A stretch of DNA of 64,000 bases from Roseomonas genomospecies 6. GTDB lineage: Bacteria; Pseudomonadota; Alphaproteobacteria; Azospirillales; Azospirillaceae. A program made the position numbers and the translations under genes. The stretch spans positions 310,001 to 374,000 of the forward strand of contig NZ_QOKW01000001.1 in assembly GCF_008365375.1 (NCBI RefSeq). The letters run 5' to 3'. The notes below the pieces were generated by a model. The model worked only from the letters and a program-made list of their open reading frames with translations, was not told the DNA's origin and searched no databases. Numbering within the stretch: position 1 is the first letter of the stretch; every line of letters starts with the position of its first letter. Shown piece after piece: positions 53,594 to 63,875 of the stretch.

Positions 53594-54501
53594 TGTGCAC
53601 GGTCTGCGGTTGCGCCGAAGGCGAAACGAACATCGAAGCCGGCCACGCGCACGGCCATCACCATCATCACCACCAGTATGGTCATGACCATCATCATCAC
53701 GACCACAGCCACGAGCATGTCGGCCCGGACGGCAAGGTCTACCGGCACTCGCATGGCCACGGGCATGACCACGACCACGGCACCATCGACCTCGGCCGCG
53801 GCCCGGCGGGGACGGAGGTGCCGGGGATGTCGCAGACCCGGCTGGTCGCCATCGAACAGGACATCCTCGCCAAGAACGACAGCTTCGCCGCCGTGAACCG
53901 CCAATTGTTCGCGGCGAAGGGCGTGTTCGTCCTGAACCTGATGTCCAGCCCCGGTTCGGGCAAGACGACTCTGCTGACCCGCACGCTGACCGACCTGAAG
54001 GGCCGCTTCCCCATGGCGGTGATCGAGGGTGATCAGCAGACCTCCTTCGACGCCGACCGCATCCGCGCCACCGGAACCCCGGCCATCCAGGTCAACACCG
54101 GCAAGGGCTGCCACCTGGACGCCCAGATGGTCACCCAGGCGGTGGGGCGCCTGCCGGTGGAGAATGGCAGCGTCCTGTTCATCGAGAATGTCGGCAACCT
54201 CGTCTGCCCCGCCGGCTTCGACCTGGGCGAGGCGCACAAGGTCGTCGTCCTGTCGGTGACGGAAGGGGAGGACAAGCCCCTGAAATACCCGGCCATGTTC
54301 GCCGGCGCCGATCTGCTGCTGGTCAACAAGGTGGACCTTCTGCCGCATCTGACCTTCGACGTCGCGCGCATGATCGGCTACGCCCGCCAATTGAAGCCCA
54401 CCCTGCGCGTGATCGAGGTCTCGGCCACCGGCGGGCAAGGGCTGGAGGACTGGTACGGCTGGATCGAAGAGGGGCTTGCGAAGGCGGTCGCCGCGCGGTG
54501 A
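53593..54501 (+). CDS. hypB: Hydrogenase nickel incorporation GTPase HypB
   Basis: A 302-residue GTPase that loads nickel with HypA. The N-terminus has the high-affinity motif MCTVCGC and then a very His-rich segment (about residues 18-65) suited to nickel storage. The G-domain has the Walker [12 protein letters not shown], the switch/metal region [12 protein letters not shown], and [12 protein letters not shown] with the metal-site cysteine and histidine. [12 protein letters not shown] is the NKxD specificity motif. It is coupled to hypA and hypF (GTGA overlap). Confidence 0.96.
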   Translation: MCTVCGCAEGETNIEAGHAHGHHHHHHQYGHDHHHHDHSHEHVGPDGKVYRHSHGHGHDHDHGTIDLGRGPAGTEVPGMSQTRLVAIEQDILAKNDSFAAVNRQLFAAKGVFVLNLMSSPGSGKTTLLTRTLTDLKGRFPMAVIEGDQQTSFDADRIRATGTPAIQVNTGKGCHLDAQMVTQAVGRLPVENGSVLFIENVGNLVCPAGFDLGEAHKVVVLSVTEGEDKPLKYPAMFAGADLLLVNKVDLLPHLTFDVARMIGYARQLKPTLRVIEVSATGGQGLEDWYGWIEEGLAKAVAAR

Positions 54502-56771
54502 AGCGGCTGCGAGTCCGGGTCCGTGGGCAGGTGCAGGGGGTCGGCTTCCGGCCCTTCGTCCATGGGCTGGCGCACCGCTTCGCCCTGACCGGCTGGGTGC
54601 TGAACGACGGGGACGGCGTGCTGGCGGAGGTGCAGGGGGCCGAACCGTCACGCCTTCTGGCCGCGCTGGCGGCGGAGGCTCCGCCGCTGGCGCGGATCGA
54701 CGCGATTGAATCCGAAGAGCAATCCGCCCGCCCCGGCGAGACCGGTTTCTCCATCCTGGCGTCGCGGGGCGGAGCGGTCACCACCGGGATCGCTCCCGAC
54801 GCCGCGGTCTGCCCCTCCTGTCTGGCCGAACTGTTCGATCCCAAGGACCGGCGCTACCGCTATCCCTTCCTGAACTGCACCCATTGCGGGCCGCGCTTCA
54901 CCATCACGCGCGCCCTGCCCTACGACCGGCCCCAGACCGCCATGGCGGGGTTTGCGCTGTGTCCGGACTGTGCCGCCGAGTATGCCAACCCGACCGAACG
55001 CCGGTTCCACGCCCAGCCGACCGCCTGCCCGGCCTGCGGCCCGCGCCTGTCCCATTCCATCGAAGAGGTGCTGGCCGCGCTGTGCGGCGGTCGGATCGTG
55101 GCGATCAAGGGGCTGGGAGGCTTTCATCTCGCCTGCAACGCCTTCGACGCGGCGGCGGTGGAACGGTTGCGGGCGCGTAAGCAGCGCAACGGCAAGCCTT
55201 TCGCCCTGATGGTCGCGAATGCGGCCTCCGCCGAGCGCTTCGTGGCGGTGGACGCGGCGGAACGGGCGCTGCTGGAGGGGGTGGCACGGCCAGTGGTGCT
55301 GTTGCGGCGGGGGGGCGAGGCCCCCACCCAAACCCTCCCCACCGCCATCGCCCCCGGCCTCGCCTGGCTGGGCGTCATGCTGCCCTACACGCCGATCCAT
55401 CATCTGCTGTTCCACGAGGCCGCGGGGCGCCCCGAGGGCACGGCGTGGCTGGAGCAGCCGCAGGACCTCGCCCTGGTCATGACCTCCGCCAACCCCGGCG
55501 GCGAGCCGCTCGCCATCGGCAACGCGGAGGCGCAACGGCGGCTGGCGGGCATCGCCGATCTGATCGTGGACCACGACCGTGACATCCTGATCCGCGCCGA
55601 CGACAGCGTGATGCGGGTGGTCGCCGGGGCACCCGCCTTTCTGCGGCGGGGCCGAGGCCATGTGCCGGTGCCCATCCGCCTGCCGCGCGCCGGTCCGCCG
55701 GTCCTGGCGGTGGGCGGGCATCTGAAGACCACGGTCTGCCTGACGCGCGGCGACGAAGCCTTCCTCAGCCAGCACATCGGCGACCTGGACAACGCCGCGA
55801 CCCTGGATTTCCTGGAAGAGACCGTCGCGCATCTGCGCCGCATCCTGGCGGTGGAGCCTGTGGCCGTCGCCCACGACCTGCACCCCGATTTCCAAAGCAC
55901 CCGCTTCGCCGACTCGCTCGGCCTGCCGACCGTGGCGGTGCAGCATCACCACGCCCACGTCGCCGCCGTCCTGGCCGAACATGGCATGGACGGACCGGCG
56001 CTCGGCCTCGCGCTGGACGGGTTCGGGCTGGGGGCGGACGGCGGGTCCTGGGGCGGCGAGATGCTGCTGGTGGAGGGTGCGCGCTTCACCCGTCTCGGCC
56101 ATCTGGCGCCGCTGGCCCAGCCGGGCGGCGACGTGGCGGCGCGCCAGCCCTGGCGCATGGGGGCGGCGGCGCTGGCCCGCATGGGGCGCGGTGCGGACAT
56201 CGCAGTGCGCTTTGGTGCCTGCGGTCCGGCGGAGGGCGTGCGGCGGATGATCGAGGCGGGCGTCAACGCGCCGCCCACCAGCTCCTGCGGGCGCTGGTTC
56301 GATGCCGCCTGTGGGCTGCTGGGCGTGCGCGCCGCCTCTTGCTTCGAGGGGGAGGCGCCGATGGCTCTGGAATCGCTGGTCCGCAGCCCCACGGTGCTCG
56401 ACGGCGGCTGGCGGATCGACGGCGGCGTGCTGGACCTCACCCCCCTGCTGGAAAGTTTGTTGCAGATCAATGCGCAGGACGGGGCGGACCGTTTCCATGG
56501 CACCCTGGCCGCGGCGCTGGTGGAGTGGGCGATGCCCGAGCTGGCGGCGCGCGGCCTGGACCGCGTCGCGCTGTCGGGCGGCTGCCTGATGAACGCCGTC
56601 CTGGCGGAGGGGCTGAGCGCCGGATTCGCGGCGCGCGGTGTCACGGCGCTGCTGCCGCGCCGGGCACCGGCCAACGACGGCGGGTTGAGCCTGGGGCAGG
56701 CCTGGGTCGCCGTTCAACATCGGATTCAGGAAGGACCGACCCCATGTGCCTCGCCGTCCCTGCCCGCGTGA
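54498..56771 (+). CDS. hypF: Carbamoyltransferase HypF
   Basis: A 757-residue enzyme that turns carbamoyl phosphate into the thiocarboxamide on HypE, the source of cyanide ligands. Domains in order are acylphosphatase (1-90, [13 protein letters not shown]), two zinc fingers (about 105-185, [24 protein letters not shown] and CPACGPRL), a YrdC-like domain (about 195-380) and a Kae1-like domain with [16 protein letters not shown]. The start is GTG 54498, overlapping hypB. Near residues 273-284 it has [10 protein letters not shown], encoded by an exact copy of an intergenic REP-like motif and probably an in-frame insertion. The 3' end overlaps hypC copy 2 by 28 bases. Confidence 0.95.
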   Translation: MKRLRVRVRGQVQGVGFRPFVHGLAHRFALTGWVLNDGDGVLAEVQGAEPSRLLAALAAEAPPLARIDAIESEEQSARPGETGFSILASRGGAVTTGIAPDAAVCPSCLAELFDPKDRRYRYPFLNCTHCGPRFTITRALPYDRPQTAMAGFALCPDCAAEYANPTERRFHAQPTACPACGPRLSHSIEEVLAALCGGRIVAIKGLGGFHLACNAFDAAAVERLRARKQRNGKPFALMVANAASAERFVAVDAAERALLEGVARPVVLLRRGGEAPTQTLPTAIAPGLAWLGVMLPYTPIHHLLFHEAAGRPEGTAWLEQPQDLALVMTSANPGGEPLAIGNAEAQRRLAGIADLIVDHDRDILIRADDSVMRVVAGAPAFLRRGRGHVPVPIRLPRAGPPVLAVGGHLKTTVCLTRGDEAFLSQHIGDLDNAATLDFLEETVAHLRRILAVEPVAVAHDLHPDFQSTRFADSLGLPTVAVQHHHAHVAAVLAEHGMDGPALGLALDGFGLGADGGSWGGEMLLVEGARFTRLGHLAPLAQPGGDVAARQPWRMGAAALARMGRGADIAVRFGACGPAEGVRRMIEAGVNAPPTSSCGRWFDAACGLLGVRAASCFEGEAPMALESLVRSPTVLDGGWRIDGGVLDLTPLLESLLQINAQDGADRFHGTLAAALVEWAMPELAARGLDRVALSGGCLMNAVLAEGLSAGFAARGVTALLPRRAPANDGGLSLGQAWVAVQHRIQEGPTPCASPSLPA
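55321..55340. repeat. REP-like motif inside hypF
   Basis: CCCCCACCCAAACCCTCCCC is identical to the complement of intergenic 22109-22128 and nearly identical to 37186-37204. Here it is in frame and encodes part of [10 protein letters not shown] in HypF. Confidence 0.7.
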
Positions 56772-56980
56772 TCGATCTTCTGGAGGACGACCGCGCCACC
56801 GTCAGCCTGGGCGGGGTGAGGGTCGCCTGTTCCCTGGCTCTGGTCGAGGGAGTGGCGGTGGGCGACTATGTGATCGTCCATGTCGGCTACGCCCTGTCCA
56901 GGCTCGACCCGGAGGAGGCGGAGCGCACGCTGGCCCTGCTCGCCGAAACCGGCACCCTCCCCGCTTTCGACGCCGCCTGA
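56744..56980 (+). CDS. hypC: Hydrogenase assembly chaperone HypC, copy 2
   Basis: A 78-residue HypC-family chaperone with the invariant [12 protein letters not shown] start and the GDYVIVHVGYALSRLDPEEAERTL body. It is shorter than copy 1 and is the canonical HypC partner of HypD, but no hypD gene follows; hypE begins 14 bases later. Its ATG lies 28 bases inside the end of hypF. Confidence 0.94.
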   Translation: MCLAVPARVIDLLEDDRATVSLGGVRVACSLALVEGVAVGDYVIVHVGYALSRLDPEEAERTLALLAETGTLPAFDAA

Positions 56981-56994
56981 ATCCGGACCCCGCC

Positions 56995-58041
56995 ATGACC
57001 GACCGCCGCCTCTTCACCCGCAAACTCGACCTCGCCCGGGGCACCGTGGACATGAGCCACGGGTCGGGCGGCAAGGCCATGGCCCAACTGGTGCGGGAGC
57101 TGTTCGCGGCGGCCTTCGCCAACCCGCTGCTCGACCAGGGCAACGATCAGGCGGCCTTCGACCCGCCCGCCGGGCGCATGGTCGTGACGACCGACGGCTT
57201 CGTCGTCTCGCCCCTGTTCTTCCCCGGCGGCGACATCGGGTCGCTGGCGGTGCACGGCACGGTGAACGATGTCGCCATGGCCGGCGCGGTGCCGCTTTAT
57301 CTGACAGCAGGCTTCATCCTGGAGGAAGGTTTCCCGCTGGCCGACCTGAAGCGGCTGGTGGACAGCATGGCCCACGCGGCGCGGGAGGCCGGCGTGTCCA
57401 TCGTCACCGGCGACACCAAGGTGGTGGAACGCGGCAAGGGCGATGGCGTGTTCATCACCACCACCGGCATCGGCGTCGTGCCGCCCGGAGTCGCCCCATC
57501 CGGCGAGCGGGCGCGGCCCGGCGACGCGATCCTGGTCAGCGGCACCATGGGCGACCACGGCGTCGCCATCATGTCCACCCGCGAGAATCTCAGCTTCGAG
57601 ACGGACATCCGGTCGGACAGCGCGGCGCTGCACGGGCTGGTCGCCGGCATGGTGGCGGCGGTGCCGGACGTGCATGCGCTGCGCGACCCGACCCGCGGCG
57701 GTCTGGCGACGACGCTGAACGAGATCGCCCACCAGTCCGGCGTCGGCATGCTGCTGCGCGAGGCCGACATCCCGCTGCGGGCGGAGGTCGCCGCGGCGTG
57801 CGAGCTTCTGGGTCTCGACCCGCTCTATGTCGCCAACGAAGGCAAGCTGATCGCCATCTGCGCGGCGGAGGACGCGGACCGCCTGCTGGCCGCGATGCGC
57901 GCCCACCCGCTGGGCGCCGACGCCGCCATCGTCGGAACGGTTGTGGAGGACCCGCACCGCTTCGTGCAGATGGAGACGCGCTTCGGCGGCAAGCGGATCG
58001 TCGATTGGCTGTCCGGCGAGCAGCTTCCCCGCATCTGCTGA
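56995..58041 (+). CDS. hypE: Hydrogenase maturation protein HypE
   Basis: A 348-residue PurM-like ATPase that dehydrates the carbamoyl group on its C-terminal cysteine to a thiocyanate. The required ending PRIC is present. Conserved blocks are VDMSHGSGGKAMAQL, HGTVNDVAMAGAVPLYL, IVTGDTKVVERGKGDGVF, LRDPTRGGLATTLNEIA and NEGKLIAICA. It is the last gene of the maturation operon and passes its product to HypC-HypD. HypD is missing here. Confidence 0.96.
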   Translation: MTDRRLFTRKLDLARGTVDMSHGSGGKAMAQLVRELFAAAFANPLLDQGNDQAAFDPPAGRMVVTTDGFVVSPLFFPGGDIGSLAVHGTVNDVAMAGAVPLYLTAGFILEEGFPLADLKRLVDSMAHAAREAGVSIVTGDTKVVERGKGDGVFITTTGIGVVPPGVAPSGERARPGDAILVSGTMGDHGVAIMSTRENLSFETDIRSDSAALHGLVAGMVAAVPDVHALRDPTRGGLATTLNEIAHQSGVGMLLREADIPLRAEVAAACELLGLDPLYVANEGKLIAICAAEDADRLLAAMRAHPLGADAAIVGTVVEDPHRFVQMETRFGGKRIVDWLSGEQLPRIC

Positions 58042-58214
58042 ATCCGGCCCGCTTCCGACGGAGCACCCCGTTCGCCCGCCCGGCGCCGCCCGGCGTACCG
58101 CGATGGTTCTGCGGCGGATCAGCCCCGCCGGGGGACCCCGGACGCGCCTCAGGCGTTGCCTCCCCCGGAAGGCGGTCTTTTTCCCGCCAGCCGATTTGTC
58201 AGTACGGGGGATCA

Positions 58215-58937
58215 ATGGGTATTCCGCAGTCCATCCAGTTGGGTACTGCACCGCTGGAGCCAGACGCGCTTGCCGGCACGGCCTCCGCCGCGGAGCTGGT
58301 CGCGCGTCTGCCGGTCACCGCGCCGCTGCACCGCAACCGGGTGAAGCGGGCCTTCGACCTCGTGGGGGCGGTCGGGTTGATCCTGTTGTTCGGGCCGCTG
58401 ATGCTGATCGTCGGGCTTCTCATCACGCTGGACGGCGGTCCCGCGGTGTTCGGGCATCGCCGCATCGGGGCGGAGGGGCGGGACTTCACCTGCCTGAAGT
58501 TCCGCTCCATGGTGGTCAACGCGCCCGAGGTCTTCGAAAAGCTGATGGAATCCGACGCGGAGGCCCGCACCGAATGGGAATCCACGCGCAAGCTGCGCAA
58601 CGATCCCCGCATCACCTGGGTGGGCCGCTTCCTGCGCCGCACCAGCCTGGACGAGTTGCCGCAGCTCTTCAACGTGCTGTCCGGCGACATGAGTCTGGTC
58701 GGCCCGCGCCCCATCGTGCAGGAGGAGGTTGCGCGCTACCACGCCTGCTTCCCCTTCTACACGCGGTGCCGCCCCGGGCTGACCGGGCTGTGGCAGGTCA
58801 GCGGGCGCAACGACGTGGATTATGGCCGGCGCGTCCAGCTCGACACCGCCTATCTGCTGGGCTGGAGCCTGTGGGGCGACATCCGCATCCTGCTGCGCAC
58901 GGTCGGCGTGATGCTCAGCGGAAAAGGTGCCTATTAA
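58215..58937 (+). CDS. Exopolysaccharide initiating sugar transferase (ExoY/WbaP type)
   Basis: A 240-residue polyprenyl-phosphate hexose-1-phosphate transferase that loads the first sugar on undecaprenyl phosphate. One membrane segment lies at about residues 48-72 (LVGAVGLILLFGPLMLIVGLL). Catalytic-domain blocks are CLKFRSMVVNA, FLRRTSLDELPQLFNVLSGDMSLVGPRP (across two motifs), RCRPGLTGLWQVSGRN and LDTAYLLGWSLWGDI. It is an orphan here with no other polysaccharide genes, flanked by a 173-base gap upstream and a GC hairpin downstream. ATG 58215 follows CGGGGG. Confidence 0.92.
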   Translation: MGIPQSIQLGTAPLEPDALAGTASAAELVARLPVTAPLHRNRVKRAFDLVGAVGLILLFGPLMLIVGLLITLDGGPAVFGHRRIGAEGRDFTCLKFRSMVVNAPEVFEKLMESDAEARTEWESTRKLRNDPRITWVGRFLRRTSLDELPQLFNVLSGDMSLVGPRPIVQEEVARYHACFPFYTRCRPGLTGLWQVSGRNDVDYGRRVQLDTAYLLGWSLWGDIRILLRTVGVMLSGKGAY

Positions 58938-58947
58938 GGCGTAGAAT

Positions 58948-58992
58948 CCCCGCGCCGCCACACTCCCCCGCCCGGAGAATGGCGGCGCGGGG
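58948..58992 (+). terminator. GC-rich hairpin after sugar transferase gene
   Basis: CCCCGCGCCGCCA (58948-58960) pairs perfectly with 58980-58992 around a 19-base loop. There is no T-run, so termination may rely on Rho. Confidence 0.5.
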
Positions 58993-59255
58993 GACGGAGA
59001 CACATATCCTATCCTGTTCGAAGCGCGAGGGTCCGCACCGCCAGGGGGGCAGGATTTGAGATTGCCTGGGCAACGTGCTAGGTTGCGGAACGACGACCGG
59101 AGGGACCGGCCGGAAGGCCATGCCGTGCCGTTCGAAAGCACATACGCACCGGCCTTGAGCGTCCGGCAGGCGAAACCCCTGGTACAACAAGGCTTGCAGT
59201 CGCGTTGATGGCTTTGATTCCGCCGGCCGGGCCGGCCTGTCGAGAGGGGCGCAGG
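58993..59255. other. Intergenic region upstream of S41 protease
   Basis: No convincing gene is present. A short minus-strand open frame has no ribosome site or similarity. The region should carry the protease promoter, but no clear -35/-10 pair is assigned. Confidence 0.45.
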
Positions 59256-60719
59256 ATGGCGAAACTGCTGGCGGCGCTGTTGCTGCTGATGGTCGCGATG
59301 GGACCCGCTTGCGCGGTCGCCCCCGCGTCCCGCGCCGACGTCAGCATCGCGCTGGACCATTACCGGCAAGAATTCGCGAAGGCCAAGGGCACCGCCACCC
59401 TCCCCTCCCCGGCGGACCGCAATTATCTGCTCTTCTCCGATGTCCTGCGCCGCGTCCTGGCGGAGCATGTGAAGCCGGGTACCCCCCAGGTGCTGGTCGA
59501 AAAGGCCGTCGCGGGGCTTCAGAAGAAGAAAAAGGAGGAGCCGGGGGCCAACGACCGCGCCATGACGGAAGCGGCGCTGGACGCGATGCTGACCTCCCTC
59601 GACCCCTATTCGGCCTTCCTCGATTCGGAGCATTTCCGCTACATGCGGGAGCAGACCCAGGGCGAGTTCGGCGGGCTGGGAATCGAGGTGACGATGGACG
59701 AGGACAGCGGGCTGATCCGCGTGGTGTCGCCCATCGACGGCTCCCCCGCCGCCCGCGCCGGCCTGCGCACCGGCGACCTGATCGCCAAGATCGACGAAGC
59801 GCAGGTGAAGGGCATGAATCTGCGCGACGCGGTGGCCCGCATGCGCGGCCCGGTGGGCACCTCCGTGGCCCTGACCATGCGCCGCAACGGCGGCGGCGGC
59901 GGCGGCGGCGGCGCTGCGAACGGCGGCCCCGACGCGCCTTTCCGCGTGTCGCTGACCCGCGCCATCGTGAAGATCCAGCCCGTGCGGTATCGGTTGGAAG
60001 GCGACGTCGCCTACATCCGCATCGCCGCCTTCAACCAGCAGACCTCCCACGCGCTGGACGAGGCGATCGAGGACATGCGGCGGCAAGCGCACGGGCGGCT
60101 GGCCGGGGCGGTGCTGGACCTGCGCAACAACCCCGGCGGGCTGCTCGATCAGGCGGTGAACGTCGCCGACCGGTTCCTGGAGGCGGTGGACATCGTGTCG
60201 GTGCGCGGGCGCGATCCGGACGAGAACCGCCGCTACACCGGCACGCCGGGCGACCTGCTGGCCGGGCTGCCCATCGTGATGCTCGTCAACAGCGGTTCGG
60301 CCTCGGCGTCGGAAATCGTGGCCGGCGCCCTTCAGGATCACAGCCGGGCGCTGCTGTTCGGAACGCGCAGCTATGGCAAAGGGTCGGTCCAGACCATCTC
60401 CTCGCTGTCCGGCGACATCGGCATCCGCCTGACGACCGCGCGCTATTTCCGGCCGTCGGGCGGGCTGGTCGATTGCTTCGGCGTGTCGCCGAACCTGGAG
60501 ATCAAGCCGGCCAACGACAACAGCGAGGAAACCCACCCCGACCCGGCGACCTGCGACCCGCACGCCACCCCGCCGCCGCCGCCGCGCGCGTGGCGGATCG
60601 AGGATCTGTGCCCGGACGTCGCCGCCGCCCCGTCGAAGCCGGATTCCGACCGCCCGCTGGACTGCGCCGTCGCCGCCATCCGCACGCGCCTGATGGGAAC
60701 GCTGATCGGTCGCCCCTGA
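59256..60719 (+). CDS. C-terminal processing peptidase (S41 family)
   Basis: A 487-residue periplasmic serine protease of the CtpA/Prc family. A signal peptide (AKLLAALLLLMVAMGPACA) is followed by a PDZ domain (about residues 130-225; GEFGGLGIEVTMDEDSGLIRV in two parts, GLRTGDLIAKIDEAQVKGM) and the peptidase core. The catalytic serine lies in LVNSGSASASEIVAG and the lysine in RSYGKGSVQTIS. The run of eight glycines in the PDZ region (about residues 211-218) and the long proline-rich C-terminal tail are unusual. ATG 59256 follows GAGAGGGG. A strong terminator is 65 bases downstream. Confidence 0.93.
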   Translation: MAKLLAALLLLMVAMGPACAVAPASRADVSIALDHYRQEFAKAKGTATLPSPADRNYLLFSDVLRRVLAEHVKPGTPQVLVEKAVAGLQKKKKEEPGANDRAMTEAALDAMLTSLDPYSAFLDSEHFRYMREQTQGEFGGLGIEVTMDEDSGLIRVVSPIDGSPAARAGLRTGDLIAKIDEAQVKGMNLRDAVARMRGPVGTSVALTMRRNGGGGGGGGAANGGPDAPFRVSLTRAIVKIQPVRYRLEGDVAYIRIAAFNQQTSHALDEAIEDMRRQAHGRLAGAVLDLRNNPGGLLDQAVNVADRFLEAVDIVSVRGRDPDENRRYTGTPGDLLAGLPIVMLVNSGSASASEIVAGALQDHSRALLFGTRSYGKGSVQTISSLSGDIGIRLTTARYFRPSGGLVDCFGVSPNLEIKPANDNSEETHPDPATCDPHATPPPPPRAWRIEDLCPDVAAAPSKPDSDRPLDCAVAAIRTRLMGTLIGRP

Positions 60720-60784
60720 CGGCCCGACGACAGCGACAAGGGCGCCGACGACAACGGCAGCGCGGCCGATCGGAAGCAGGACAA

Positions 60785-60821
60785 AAAAAGCCCTCCGTTC
60801 GCAGTGAACGGAGGGCTTTTT
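60785..60821. terminator. Bidirectional terminator
   Basis: AAAAAGCCCTCCGTTC (60785-60800) pairs perfectly with 60806-60821 around a 5-base loop. The A-run and T-run on the two sides allow termination from both directions. It lies between the S41 protease and the convergent cold shock gene. Confidence 0.88.
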
Positions 60822-60949
60822 CTTTGTGCCCACCAACCGTCGTCGGACCCTATGGGCGGGCCGGGACGGTAGGGGAAATGGTGCTTACTTCCGCGGCCAG
60901 ACGCATGGGGTTGGGTCCGCCCCGCCCCCACACGCTTGGCTGTTCGACG

Positions 60950-61522
60950 TCAGACCACTTCGACGCGCTGCGCTTCCGGACCCTTGACGCCCTGGCGGAC
61001 GGTCACCCGCACCTGCTCGCCGTCGGCGAGCACGTCCAGGCCCGAACGCTCCAGGGCGCGGATGTGGACGAAGATGTCCTTGCCGCCCGTGGACGGGGCG
61101 ATGAAGCCGAAGCCCTTGGACACGTTGAACCACTTCACGGTGCCGTCCACCGTCTCCTCGGCACCGCCGCCGTAGCTGTCGCCGCCGCCGTAGCCACCGC
61201 CGTAGCTGTCGCCGCGCGGGGCACGGGCCGCCGCCGGACGCGGGGAGGCGCTGGCGGTCGAGGTGTCGACGTCGTGGATCGTGGCGACCTGCGGGCCCTT
61301 CGGGCCGCGGGACATGTCACAGGTGATGGTGGCACCTTCGGGCAGGCTGTCGTGTCCGCAGAACTGCAGAACCGTGGAATGCAGGAAGGCATCCGGCGAG
61401 CCGTCTTCGGGCGTGACGAAGCCGAAGCCCTTCGTCGCGTTGAACCACTTGACGGTGGCGCGGATGTTGCGCTGGGTGATCTCGGGAGCGCGGAAGCTGT
61501 TGCGCTGCGGACGGTCGAACAT
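60950..61522 (-). CDS. Double cold-shock-domain protein
   Basis: A 190-residue protein with two cold shock domains: residues about 20-86 (ATVKWFNATKGFGFVTPEDG, DAFLH) and about 125-190 (GTVKWFNVSKGFGFIAPSTGG, DIFVH). RNP1 (KGFGF) and RNP2-like (FLH/FVH) motifs are in both. A Gly/Tyr/Ser linker (about 103-120, SYGGGYGGGDSYGGG) joins them. Two-domain CSPs are typical of alphaproteobacteria and bind single-stranded RNA or DNA during stress or stationary phase. ATG 61522 is used, and ATG 61534 is in frame just upstream. Confidence 0.92.
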   Translation of the reverse strand: MFDRPQRNSFRAPEITQRNIRATVKWFNATKGFGFVTPEDGSPDAFLHSTVLQFCGHDSLPEGATITCDMSRGPKGPQVATIHDVDTSTASASPRPAAARAPRGDSYGGGYGGGDSYGGGAEETVDGTVKWFNVSKGFGFIAPSTGGKDIFVHIRALERSGLDVLADGEQVRVTVRQGVKGPEAQRVEVV

Positions 61523-61766
61523 ACGTGGTCTCATCTGTCGTGATAGGCCATGCCCCAACCGGCGGGACATGGCCTACCGAAGATGATCCGTTCCGCCGCG
61601 CTTTTCAATTGAGATCGCGCGTGCCGGAAAGAAAGATTCGGCAAAAATCCGGCCGACGGCCGCCCGGCGGCATCCGGGCGACCAAAAATATCGCAATTGC
61701 CTCGAGAATCGGCGCAACGCCCATCAAATCACGGTCCGTGAGGACCCGCCCGTCAGGAACGGGACT

Positions 61767-62264
<498 letters not shown>

Positions 62265-62417
62265 GACTTCCGGCCTCTCGATTTGAGGGCGCCATGCATA
62301 GCGCAGCCGGCGGCGTCCGCCAAGCATCACCGCGACCATAAATCGCCTGATCGGGGCCTGCATTCGCGCTACCCTGCGCGGAACGCGGGCGGCCTGCCCG
62401 AACGGATGGAAGCGGCG

Positions 62418-63197
62418 ATGACCAGCAGCGGACCCGAGATCCCCACGCGGCACATTCCCGCGGACACCCTGCTGGTCCGCCAGGGCGAGGCCGGCGACTG
62501 CGCGTGGCTGATCCAGTCGGGCGAGTTGGAGGTGCTTCTGGACGGCCCGGACGGCCCCCGCCGCCTGGGCACCGTCGGGGCCAACGCGATCGTCGGGGAA
62601 ATGGCGCTGCTGGACGACGGGCTGCGAAGCGCCACGGTGCGCGCCCTGACGCCGGTCGAGGCGGTGGTGCTGTCGCGCGACACCTTCCGCGCGCTGCGCG
62701 GACGCTGCCCGCCCTTGGCCGCCTATCTGCTGGAAAGCCTGGTCGCCGCGATCCGCCGCAGTTACGGCCTGCCTCAGCCCGAACGGCAGGACGGGGGCGC
62801 CGGCATCCGCTCCACCGACTCCTTCGCCACGGTGACGGACCGGCGCCTGTTCCGCCTGGGGCACAGTTTCTTCCGCCAGGGTGATGCCGGGACGGCGGCC
62901 TATCTGATTCAGTCGGGCTCGGTCAGCGTCCGGCGCGACGGCGCGGAACTCGGCGTGCTGGGGCCGGGACGCATCTTCGGGGAACTCGCCCTGCTCGCCA
63001 ACCGTCCCCGCGCCGCGACCGTCGTTGCGCTGGAGCCCACGGTCTGCGAAATCATCCGCAAGGATCAGTTCGCCAAGGCCATCGAGACGATGCCGCCCAT
63101 CCTGCGCTCCCTGACGCGCATCTACATCGAGCAGCTTTCCGGCGGACGGCTGCTGCTGCCCTCCTCCTCCGAATCCGCAAGACAAGCCCTCCCATGA
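62418..63197 (+). CDS. Protein with two cyclic nucleotide-binding-like domains
   Basis: A 259-residue protein with two successive CRP-type sensor domains (about residues 10-125 and 145-250). Each has the strand/turn pattern [23 protein letters not shown] and [20 protein letters not shown] phosphate-binding cassettes ([34 protein letters not shown]). There is no helix-turn-helix, kinase or channel domain, so it probably signals by protein contact. It could bind cAMP or cGMP; the Arg in each cassette supports this, but specificity is unknown. ATG 62418 has GGAAG upstream. Its stop overlaps rnhB's ATG by four bases. Confidence 0.85.
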   Translation: MTSSGPEIPTRHIPADTLLVRQGEAGDCAWLIQSGELEVLLDGPDGPRRLGTVGANAIVGEMALLDDGLRSATVRALTPVEAVVLSRDTFRALRGRCPPLAAYLLESLVAAIRRSYGLPQPERQDGGAGIRSTDSFATVTDRRLFRLGHSFFRQGDAGTAAYLIQSGSVSVRRDGAELGVLGPGRIFGELALLANRPRAATVVALEPTVCEIIRKDQFAKAIETMPPILRSLTRIYIEQLSGGRLLLPSSSESARQALP

Positions 63198-63868
63198 CCG
63201 TCAGAGCCACCCGCGTCAAATCCCCGCGCAAATCTCCCGTCTCCCGGCCCGACCTGTCCTTCGAAACCGCCCTGGGCCAGGGGCGGCTGGTCTGCGGCAT
63301 CGACGAGGTGGGGCGAGGCCCGCTCGCCGGTCCGGTCGTGGCCGCCGCCGTGGTTCTGCCGGCGGGCGGCCTGCCGGACGCGCTGGCCCGCGCCATCAAC
63401 GACAGCAAGGCGCTCAGCCTGCGCACCCGCGAGGCTCTGGAACCGGAAATCCGCGCCCACGCCCTGGCGGTCGCCTTGGCCGAGGCCAGCCCGGCGGAGA
63501 TCGACGCCATCAACATCCACAAGGCCACCCTGCTGGCCATGAAGCGCGCCTACGAGGCGCTGCCCGGCGAACCGCCCGCCGTCGCGCTGATCGACGGGAA
63601 GTTCAAGCCGGACCTGGCCTGCCTGATGGAGGCCATTGTGAAGGGCGACGGGCGCAGCCAATCCATCGCCGCGGCCTCCATCGTCGCCAAGGTGGCGCGC
63701 GACCGGGAGATGCTGCGTCTGGCGGAAATCCACCCGCAGTACGGCTGGGACCGCAACGCCGGCTACCCGACGCCGGAGCATCTGGAGGCGCTGCGCCGCC
63801 ACGGCGTGACCCCCCATCACCGAGTCACTTTTGCACCAGTCCGCGCCCAAAAAGAACGGGCCGGCTGA
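63194..63868 (+). CDS. rnhB: Ribonuclease HII
   Basis: RNase HII removes single ribonucleotides and RNA from RNA-DNA hybrids. The 224 residues include the catalytic start [22 protein letters not shown], then [18 protein letters not shown] and [15 protein letters not shown], all family signatures. The 30-residue N-terminal lead ([15 protein letters not shown]) is basic and longer than in E. coli. It is translationally coupled to the upstream cyclic nucleotide-binding gene (ATGA overlap). A ccrM-like gene starts 90 bases later, an order frequent in alphaproteobacteria. Confidence 0.96.
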   Translation: MTVRATRVKSPRKSPVSRPDLSFETALGQGRLVCGIDEVGRGPLAGPVVAAAVVLPAGGLPDALARAINDSKALSLRTREALEPEIRAHALAVALAEASPAEIDAINIHKATLLAMKRAYEALPGEPPAVALIDGKFKPDLACLMEAIVKGDGRSQSIAAASIVAKVARDREMLRLAEIHPQYGWDRNAGYPTPEHLEALRRHGVTPHHRVTFAPVRAQKERAG

Positions 63869-63875
63869 CCGACGC

